In this document: positions 7,156-12,141 of the stretch, in pieces
Position numbering within the stretch: the stretch's first letter is position 1
Layout of the letters: every line of letters starts with the position of its first letter
Source: JAVKSM01 sp039583705
GTDB taxonomy: Bacteria > Actinomycetota > Actinomycetes > Mycobacteriales > Pseudonocardiaceae
DNA length: 19,043 nucleotides
NCBI GenBank assembly: GCA_039583705.1
Contig: JAVKSM010000055.1
Coordinates: 1-19,043, forward strand
Reading direction: 5' to 3'
The notes under the pieces: model-generated
Databases searched by the model: none
What the model saw: only the letters and a program-made list of their open reading frames with translations
What the model was told of the DNA's origin: nothing
Made by a program: the position numbers and the translations under genes

Positions 7156-7506
7156 TCAAGAACCGGCCGGGTCAGAACTGCTCCAACCATGTGCCGCTTC
7201 GACTCCCCGACTGCCGTAGCACCCATCGGGGCCAGCGATCATCGGTTGACTGAACCCTTCCCACTGTCCACTCGAGACACGTTCCGGGACTTCTGCCGAG
7301 AATGCGAGACAGGGTGCGAGACTTCGTGTCTCGTTGGTCTCGTTGGGGTCTCGGTGTCTCGTCTCGGAATCCCGGTGCGGTCTCGTCAGGTGCGGGACCA
7401 CGGTGGACAGCTCGACGTACAACTGGTCCAGATTTCCAACGCACATAGACGACGGCCGAAGTCCGGCGTGGCCGTCGCCGGTGTCGTTCTCGTGGGGTCA
7501 CCTCAT
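7156..7506 (-). pseudogene. Possible decayed small ORF with stop at codon three
   Basis: A very strong Shine-Dalgarno GGAGGAGG (on the minus strand just right of 7506) is correctly spaced for ATG 7506, but that frame reads Met-Arg-stop (TGA at 7498-7500). The same frame then stays open to 7156. Its first 50 codons look coding (MCVGNLDQLYVELSTVVPHL), while later codons lose the GC-rich third position and run through the GTCTCG repeat cluster. No family recognised. It may be a broken gene, a leader peptide, or chance. Confidence 0.25.
7273..7385. repeat. Cluster of nine GTCTCG/CGAGAC hexamers
   Basis: CGAGAC occurs at 7273, 7305 and 7317, and its reverse complement GTCTCG at 7328, 7337, 7348, 7356, 7361 and 7380 (start positions). 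The copies form an inverted arrangement centred near 7325, where CGAGAC and GTCTCG are separated by five bases. Spacings of the direct copies are 9, 11, 8, 5 and 19 bases. Nine copies in 113 bp is far above chance for a hexamer. This resembles an iteron or multimeric operator; no known site of this exact sequence comes to mind. Confidence 0.8.
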
Positions 7507-7565
7507 CGTCGTTCACCTCCTCCGGACAGGTGGAAGCGTGCGGAAACCTTTGCGAGGAGAGGGAT

Positions 7566-8215
7566 TCAGGCCACCCAACGCCGTGGCCGCTGGGTGGCCG
7601 GCCGTGCCGGTGCTATCGGCGCGCGGTACACCTCGTCATCGGTGTCGGTGTAGAGCGTCACGTGGTCAAGGTCGGCGTCCTCGTCGATGTTGTCGTCCGC
7701 ATAGCTCACCAGGTCGGCTTGTTCGGGCTGTGGTGTGTTGATGCGGCGTAGCATCTCTCGGTTGTTCGGGTCGAACGCCGCTTCGTTGAGTGCCTGGTCG
7801 GTGTTCGAGGCGCTGTGCTCGACGTGTGGACCGCGTTGGGGCAGTTCGGCCAAATCGGTACCGGCGCGGCACGGTGTCGCCGCTCTGCGGCGTCCACAGG
7901 CTCCAGATCCGTCCTGCCGGGCCGTCGCCGTGGCCGTGATCGGGGGCCGCGGTGGCGATCACGAAACCGGGGTCATGTCCGGCGAGGGCGTGGCGCAGCG
8001 CCGTCCGCAGGGCGATCTCCCGCCTGCTGGAGTGCACCGAGAGCAGCAGGATGCCGCAGCCGGGCCTCGGCGGGGTCGGCGCCGACGATCCGGCACGCCT
8101 CCCGCAGCGCGGGCAGGCCGGAGTCCTGGCGGTCGGGCAGGGCCATCGGCGGCTACGCCGCCGTGCTGGCCAGCGCCCTGCGGATGTGCTCGCGCAGGTC
8201 GGCGACCTCGGGGTA
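7566..8215 (-). pseudogene. Decayed ORF, multiple frameshifts, function unknown
   Basis: Coding-like segments follow each other in different minus-strand frames. About 8215-8153 gives PEVADLREHIRRALASTAA-stop, then 8146-8070 MALPDRQDSGLPALREACRI with VGADPAEAR. About 8065-7885 gives REIALRTALRHALAGHDPGF with VIATAAPDHGHGDGPAGRIW and SLWTP. About 7865-7566 gives DLAELPQRGPHVEHSASNTD, QALNEAAFDPNNREMLRRIN and a C-terminal PRRWVA-stop. At least three shifts are needed to join them. Near 7860 a lost copy of a GATTTGG repeat would explain one. No family recognised. It follows the XRE regulator gene and was probably co-transcribed with it. Confidence 0.5.
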
Positions 8216-9153
8216 ATCTCGGCGTCGGTGAGGAACCACACCCACGGCGGGGCGGTCGCCGGGTCGGCGGCGGCGTAGGTGTCCTGGGCGTTGCCGATGG
8301 CGCGGCGGGTGGGTTCCGGTTCGCCGAGCGCGGCCCGGCACCACCCGAGCACCGCGGAGATGTAGCCCTGGGTGATCGTGCTGACCGGGTGGCGGCGGTT
8401 GGCGGCCGTGGCCGAGGCGAGTTGGACCAGGTGCGGCGCCTCACCCGCCCGGTCGGCGTGCTTGACCGGGTCCAGGCCGTACAGGTGCAGGGCCTGGTGC
8501 GCCATGTCCAGCAGCACGTCCACGGCCAGGTCTGGGGCGCGGGGGTTGTCCTCGGCGCGGCGGGCGGTGTCCAGGGCGTAGGTCCACAGGCGGCGGGCAG
8601 CGTCGTGGTCGTCGGCGTCGGCCGCGCCGATGCGGGGCCGGGTCACTGGCTCGACCTGATCCGGCAGCAGGGAGCCCAGCCGGGCAAGCTCCGGATGCAG
8701 GCTTGATCCCAACGTGGCGGCCGTGACCAGGGCGAGAAAGTCCCTGCGCTCCAACCAGCTCACCTCCTCCTGTGCCGCCACGCTACCGCCGGTCTCGACG
8801 GGGAAGCCGAGCAATCTCGGTGGGATGTGCAGGAGGGTGGCCAGGCGGGCGGCCAGTTTGACGTGGGTCAGCCGGCGTTCGCCCCGCTCGACGGCCGAGA
8901 TCCGCGACTGGGACAGATCCAGCAGGTCGGCGAGCTGGGGTTGGGACAGCCCGGTGTGCTGCCGGACCGCGGCGAACACCGCGCCGAAGTCGTAGCGGGC
9001 CGGCGCGGCGCGCAGGTCCGCGTCCTCGTAGAACCCGTCCGGGATCGGCTTGCGGAACCCCGCCGCGCGGGCGCAGGAGCCGCACATCGGGTCGGTGGGG
9101 GTGGCCAGCGCGGTGCCGCAGAACCGACAGCGTTGTCGTCCCGGACCAGTCAT
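7666..9153 (-). CDS. XRE-family regulator with N-terminal zinc ribbon and TPR-like region; C-terminal third out of frame
   Basis: The frame starts at ATG 9153. Residues 9-27 hold a C4 zinc ribbon (CRFCGTAL, MCGSCARA). Residues 56-110 form a Cro/C1-type helix-turn-helix (GLSQPQLADLLDLSQSRISA, VERGERRLTHVKLAARLATL). LERRDFLALVTAATLG follows, then a helical repeat region to about residue 312 (AVLGWCRAALGEPEPTRRAI). Past WVWFLTDAEIT, near 8215, the frame turns into Arg/Pro/Thr-rich sequence, while the neighbouring frame reads PEVADLREHIRRAL and stops at 8153. A one-base loss in a C run there would explain this, so the true gene is probably 8153-9153 with a frameshift. It faces the small-gene operon across a 159-bp divergent promoter region and is a candidate regulator of the operon and the lanthipeptide genes. 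Confidence 0.7.
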   Translation of the reverse strand: MTGPGRQRCRFCGTALATPTDPMCGSCARAAGFRKPIPDGFYEDADLRAAPARYDFGAVFAAVRQHTGLSQPQLADLLDLSQSRISAVERGERRLTHVKLAARLATLLHIPPRLLGFPVETGGSVAAQEEVSWLERRDFLALVTAATLGSSLHPELARLGSLLPDQVEPVTRPRIGAADADDHDAARRLWTYALDTARRAEDNPRAPDLAVDVLLDMAHQALHLYGLDPVKHADRAGEAPHLVQLASATAANRRHPVSTITQGYISAVLGWCRAALGEPEPTRRAIGNAQDTYAAADPATAPPWVWFLTDAEITPRSPTCASTSAGRWPARRRSRRWPCPTARTPACPRCGRRAGSSAPTPPRPGCGILLLSVHSSRREIALRTALRHALAGHDPGFVIATAAPDHGHGDGPAGRIWSLWTPQSGDTVPRRYRFGRTAPTRSTRRAQRLEHRPGTQRSGVRPEQPRDATPHQHTTARTSRPGELCGRQHRRGRRP

Positions 9154-9247
9154 GGCTCGCCGTCCACGGTGCCGAACGGTGTTCGCGCAGGTTCACAGCG
9201 TAGACCCCCGCTGGATACCAGCCAGTCGTGTCGAGCCCGTGAAGTCA

Positions 9248-9262
9248 AGCCCCAGTGGGGCT
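9248..9262. promoter_or_regulatory. Palindrome AGCCCC-AGT-GGGGCT in the divergent promoter region
   Basis: A 6-bp inverted repeat with a 3-base centre sits between the start of the XRE regulator (9153, minus) and the first small gene of the rightward operon (9313). CGCTGGGG just after it repeats half of the site. Position and symmetry suit an operator for the neighbouring regulator, but a small hairpin cannot be excluded. Confidence 0.4.
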
Positions 9263-9312
9263 AGCACCGCTGGGGATCGGAAAGGTCGGTGCGGGCCGGG
9301 ACGGTGGACGTC

Positions 9313-9627
9313 ATGGCCACGCCGATCTCGATGACCGACCAGCCCGCACTTGTGCCGATCCTCGCTGGTCCGCGCCGCTGTGCGGGCGGGCCGGACTCGT
9401 CGACGACGGCGGGGGCCGACGCGAACCCCCGGTGGCCCGACGCGGACCCCCGACCTGGGTCGGGCCACCGGGTTCCCACCCCTGTGGCGCCGGCCGCGCG
9501 TCCGGTGCTGACCTTCCCCACCGGCGACCACCGCTGCCGCCAGTACCGGTTGGTGTGCGGGTTCTACGAGTGCGTGCACGGCCACGTCCGCCGGATCAGC
9601 GCCCGCGCCGGTGGAGGTGGGCGATGA
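9313..9627 (+). CDS. Small hypothetical protein, Cys-containing C terminus
   Basis: A 104-residue protein taken from ATG 9313; GTG 9289, with GGAAAGG upstream, is a possible alternative start adding eight residues. The first 65 residues are Pro/Ala/Gly-rich; the C terminus (FPTGDHRCRQYRLVCGFYEC, VHGHVRRISARAG) has three Cys and two His and may bind metal. Its TGA overlaps the next ATG (ATGA at 9624-9627), so it is the first gene of a translationally coupled operon. No family recognised. Confidence 0.6.
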   Translation: MATPISMTDQPALVPILAGPRRCAGGPDSSTTAGADANPRWPDADPRPGSGHRVPTPVAPAARPVLTFPTGDHRCRQYRLVCGFYECVHGHVRRISARAGGGGR

Positions 9628-9962
9628 GCACTCTGAACCCGGCCCTGGTCCGCGGCGTTCTTCAGCGGATCGCGCGAGGCCAGATCGTGGCTGTGGACGG
9701 GGTGTTGCGGCATCGCAGCGACGTGCTGCCGCCGCAAGCGCTGGCCCTGCTCCAGGCCCTGCACCGCCACGGCTACCTGACCCTTTCGCCTGACTCGGTC
9801 GGCCCGCCGGTCGCGGTGCTGAGCGTCGCCGGGACGCAGTTGCTGGACTGGTCGGTCCGCCAGCCGGACACGCCGTGCCCGCTGGCCCTGCTGACCGGTG
9901 AGGACAGCAGGGCCTCGGCGGGAGCGGTGGCCGAGGCGGTCATCCGTGGCCCGCAGGCGTGA
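9624..9962 (+). CDS. Small hypothetical protein
   Basis: A 112-residue protein from ATG 9624 behind GGAGGTGG; it overlaps the preceding stop by ATGA. Sequence: MSTLNPALVRGVLQRIARGQ, LRHRSDVLPPQALALLQALH, RHGYLTLSP, then a Pro/Ala-rich end. The pattern of a helical N terminus followed by GxIxxxxGVLRH resembles small winged-helix-like proteins of actinobacterial accessory regions, but I do not assign a family. Codon use is strongly GC3-biased, which supports it as a real gene. Confidence 0.7.
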   Translation: MSTLNPALVRGVLQRIARGQIVAVDGVLRHRSDVLPPQALALLQALHRHGYLTLSPDSVGPPVAVLSVAGTQLLDWSVRQPDTPCPLALLTGEDSRASAGAVAEAVIRGPQA

Positions 9963-9968
9963 TCGGGG

Positions 9969-10343
9969 ATGCGGTCGCTGATGCAGGACAGGACAGCGGT
10001 CCAGCCCGTGGGACCGTCGGCGGGGTGGTGGTGGGGTACCAACCGGCCCGGCGGCACCTTCTACGCCGGCCGCGCCCACGTCGTGCGTCCCGCCCAGCTC
10101 GCGGCTGGGTTGTGCGGCCTGCCGGTGGACGACGTGTGGGAGCTGCGCCCGCCGACGCCCGAGCACCTGTGCCCGGACTGCTGCGTGCTGGCGATGGCCG
10201 CCTCCTATCCGCCGTTTTCACCGACCCCAGCGCCCCCGCTGCCCAGGAGGGGGACGAGCACCGCCAGGTCGGCTCCGGCAGCCGAGGCGCCGGCTGAGCA
10301 GACCGCCTCGATACCCGCCATCGGCGCCGGTGACGACCCATGA
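9969..10343 (+). CDS. Small hypothetical protein with CPDCC motif
   Basis: A 124-residue protein from ATG 9969, six bases after the previous stop, with a weak GGGG directly upstream (ATG 9981 is an alternative). It contains GWWWGTNRPGGTFYAGRAHV, then a conserved-looking LCGLPVDDVWELRPPTPEHL followed by CPDCCVLAM, and a low-complexity Pro/Ala/Ser tail from about residue 80. The single CxxC-C motif may bind metal or form a disulfide. It ends in an ATGA overlap at 10340-10343. No family recognised. Confidence 0.65.
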   Translation: MRSLMQDRTAVQPVGPSAGWWWGTNRPGGTFYAGRAHVVRPAQLAAGLCGLPVDDVWELRPPTPEHLCPDCCVLAMAASYPPFSPTPAPPLPRRGTSTARSAPAAEAPAEQTASIPAIGAGDDP

Positions 10344-10373
10344 AAGCTGCCGGCGAGCGAGGCACCCACGCAG

Positions 10374-10547
10374 GTGCTGCCCGCCGTCCGCGACCTCGAC
10401 GTCACCGACGACCCGACCGACGACCTGACCGCAGTACCCGACGACACCGCTGACGAACGCGCCGCCGCCGCGGACGCCTTGCGCACCACTCGCCGGATCG
10501 ACGCGGCCCTTCTCCAGCGGGTGCTGGACGGTCTGCGGCGGCTATGA
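10374..10547 (+). CDS. Very small acidic helical protein
   Basis: A frame of 57 codons from GTG 10374 (the same frame is open from 10344, directly after the previous TGA). The product is Asp/Ala-rich, then helical: VRDLDVTDDPTDDLTAVPDD and ALRTTRRIDAALLQRVLDGL. GC3 is high and the competing frame from ATG 10340 is only Arg/Pro-rich, so this is the coding frame. Its TGA (10545-10547) lies just ahead of the next gene's Shine-Dalgarno. Start uncertain; function unknown. Confidence 0.45.
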   Translation: MLPAVRDLDVTDDPTDDLTAVPDDTADERAAAADALRTTRRIDAALLQRVLDGLRRL

Positions 10548-10566
10548 CCAGGAACGGAGCGCACCG

Positions 10567-10808
10567 ATGCCCGACACGACCACCGTCCGGCGATCCACGC
10601 CACCTCGACCAGCGCGCTGCGGGCGGTCGCCGCCCTGCTGGCCGTCGTGCTGCTGCTGGCCGCCGCCATGATGGCCCTGGACGCGCTGTCCACACCCCGG
10701 CCACCGGGCACCGCAGCCGAGCACACCGAGCCCGTCACGCGGTCCGTCCGGCACCTCGTCGTGATCGACGTCCAGCCCGCGCGCACCGCGGGGGATCGCC
10801 GGCCGTGA
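10567..10808 (+). pseudogene. Small single-pass membrane protein, frameshifted near the start
   Basis: ATG 10567 has a well-placed GGAACGGAG seven bases upstream and reads MPDTTTV. After about codon seven the coding frame continues only in the next frame: RPAIHATSTSALRAVAALLA then VVLLLAAAMMALDALSTPRP, a clear membrane-spanning helix, ending at TGA 10806-10808. One added C in the ACCACC run near 10580 would restore a protein of about 80 residues. It ends in a GTGA overlap with the following gene. Either the gene is broken or the base call is wrong. Confidence 0.5.
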
Positions 10809-11318
10809 CCACGCCCATGCACCCCGCGCCGACCAGGACGCTGCTGGACCGCACCGGCCGCCTCTGGCGGTGGAATCCCGACCTGGCACGGCGACCCGGC
10901 GAACAGCCGGGGCGTGTTCTGCCATCGCGGGCACCGGCGCACCGAACGAGAACTCGAGAACGAGGCCGAGCCGATCACCGAGGTCCGTGACCCGCGCATC
11001 CTGGCCGTGCACCTGGAACCGGTGCCCGCCCACCAGATCCGCCTCAACGACCTCGTGGTGCTGCCCGGCCTGGGCGAGCTGTCCCCGGTGATCGGCGTCT
11101 GGCCGTGCACCGACAGGTACGCGCGCCTGCTGTACGTGTGCACCGACAACGGCGACTGGGCGCACCGGCGCGCGGACAGCCCGCTGCTGCGCGCGGACAT
11201 CCGAACCCCAGGCCGCCCCAGTCTCCAGGCCGTGGCCCAGCCGGCCACGGCCCCGAAAGCCCGTCCCCAAGCCACGCACTCCCACGTACCGCAGGACGAG
11301 GAGCCCCGTGATGGATGA
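10805..11318 (+). pseudogene. Small hypothetical gene with frameshift near 10870
   Basis: GTG 10805 overlaps the previous TGA and reads VTTPMHPAPTRTLLDRTGRL with WRW; from about 10872 the coding frame shifts to GIPTWHGDPANSRGVFCHRG, then ELENEAEPITEVRDPRILAV, VHLEPVPAHQIRLNDLVVLP, GLGELSPVIGVWPCTDRYAR and LLYVCTDNGDWAHRR. The stop is TGA 11316-11318, overlapping the next gene. The second part alone could start at GTG 10914 (about 134 residues). The core looks like a small beta-rich protein (LNDLVVLPG...VIGVWPC); no family recognised. Confidence 0.5.
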
Positions 11319-11658
11319 GATCCTGGCCGACACCTTCCGCCGCGCGGTGCACGACCGCCTGGACTACCTGGACAAGCTGGCCGCCGACGGCGACCTGCGT
11401 TCCCGCGCCGCGCTGGCCAGCACCGAGATCACCCGGCTGACCTCGGCGTGGCGCAGCCTGCTGAACGCCCACCAACCCGACCAGCACGGCCGCTGTCCGC
11501 AGTGCTCGGGATGGCTTCGACCCCGCGCCCACCCCTGCACGGTCTGGACCATCGCCCACCAGCACCTCATGGCCGCTGACGGTCTTCCCACAGCCGAGAA
11601 CGGCAGGCACGCGCGGGCCGCCGGACGGCTGACCGTCACGCCGCTGGGGGCCTCCTGA
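11311..11658 (+). CDS. Small hypothetical protein with helical N terminus and CxxC motif
   Basis: A 115-residue protein from ATG 11311, with GGACGAGGAG upstream; GTG 11308 is directly adjacent. Residues 1-55 are helical (DEILADTFRRAVHDRLDYLD, STEITRLTSAWRSLLNAHQP). Then CPQCSGWLRPRAHPCTVWTI may be a small zinc knuckle, and the end is a degenerate Pro/Gly tail. Proteins with this CPxC...PC arrangement are frequent among small genes of actinobacterial accessory regions; the function is unknown. It is the last gene before a strong hairpin. Confidence 0.7.
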   Translation: MDEILADTFRRAVHDRLDYLDKLAADGDLRSRAALASTEITRLTSAWRSLLNAHQPDQHGRCPQCSGWLRPRAHPCTVWTIAHQHLMAADGLPTAENGRHARAAGRLTVTPLGAS

Positions 11659-11661
11659 GCC

Positions 11662-11702
11662 GGGGGAACGCGCCCACGGCCCTCGACGTGGCGCGTTCCC
11701 CC
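11662..11702 (+). terminator. Intrinsic hairpin between small-gene operon and lanthipeptide precursor
   Basis: GGGGGAACGCGCC (11662-11674) and GGCGCGTTCCCCC (11690-11702) are exact reverse complements, giving a 13-bp stem with a 15-base loop, three bases after a stop codon. There is no U tract, as is usual in actinobacteria. It would isolate the precursor gene from upstream transcription, implying that the lanthipeptide genes have their own promoter in 11703-11864, where I could not identify convincing -10/-35 boxes. Confidence 0.8.
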
Positions 11703-11864
11703 GCATCCGCCGAAGCCGAGCATCACGAACCCGCGCACGAAAGCCGGCGATCGTCTCCGGCACAACCAGCTCCTGGCCGCCGAAAGCCTTGCTCCACACG
11801 GCCTTCCGTGACCAGGTTGATAGAGAAACCCGCCCGCCAAGGGAAAGAAAGGAAAGAGAGGCAC

Positions 11865-12047
11865 ATGTCCGCACCAACCATCGTCGAGACCCCGGTCGAG
11901 ACGCCCGCCGTCGAGGACCCGTTCGCCCTCGACGTGCAGATCATCACCGACGTTCCACCCGGCCATCCGTTCGCCGGCTGCAAGGGCAACACCGACGACG
12001 GCTGCGACCCCACCTGCGCGTCCGCGTGCGTCACCGGCGGCGTGTGA
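11865..12047 (+). CDS. FxLD-family lanthipeptide precursor
   Basis: A 60-residue peptide from ATG 11865 with GGAAAGAGAG upstream; the longer open frame to 11688 is not needed. The leader is acidic and ends around the family motif: FALD at residues 20-23 (EDPFALDVQIITDV). The core is Gly/Cys-rich with Cys at 39, 47, 51 and 55, and Thr43, Thr50, Ser53 and Thr57 as dehydration candidates; Asp45 precedes Gly46 and Asp48 lies between two cysteines. The next genes encode LanB, LanC and the FxLD methyltransferase, which confirms the class. Up to four (methyl)lanthionine rings are possible. The leader cleavage site is not evident; a point around GHPF or upstream of it is a guess. Confidence 0.92.
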   Translation: MSAPTIVETPVETPAVEDPFALDVQIITDVPPGHPFAGCKGNTDDGCDPTCASACVTGGV

Positions 12048-12066
12048 CGTCTGCTGCCCGACCGTG

Positions 12067-12108
12067 AGGCGCCGGGGCCGGAGACGACGTCCTCCGGCCC
12101 CGGCGCCT
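12067..12108 (+). terminator. 17-bp perfect hairpin between precursor and lanB (attenuator-like)
   Basis: The 17-base arms at 12067-12083 and 12092-12108 are exact reverse complements around an 8-base loop (ACGACGTC). The stem is almost all G-C. It starts 20 bases after the precursor stop and ends 33 bases before lanB. Such partial terminators after a lanthipeptide precursor gene usually allow much more precursor than enzyme mRNA and stabilise the short transcript. The lack of a U tract fits partial read-through. Confidence 0.85.
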
Positions 12109-12141
12109 GCCCACCCGCTTTCGACCGGCTTGGAGACCTGG

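Noticed and set aside
7144..7653. Plus-strand open frame of 169 codons over the hexamer array
   Set aside because: Codon third positions are not GC-biased and the product is compositionally random; the repeats give a better account of the region.
9255..9623. N-terminal extension of the 112-residue protein to 9255
   Set aside because: It overlaps the preceding small gene and encodes low-complexity Arg/Pro sequence; ATG 9624 has GGAGGTGG and an ATGA overlap.
10544..10990. 148-codon plus-strand frame starting at ATG 10544
   Set aside because: Arg/Pro/Gly-rich and out of phase with the segment encoding a clear membrane helix in the neighbouring frame.
12064..12141. Upstream extension of the lanB reading frame
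   Set aside because: It overlaps the 17-bp hairpin and encodes only Arg/Pro-rich sequence; ATG 12142 has a ribosome binding site and begins the conserved KPLYRHVDVALLRAA region.
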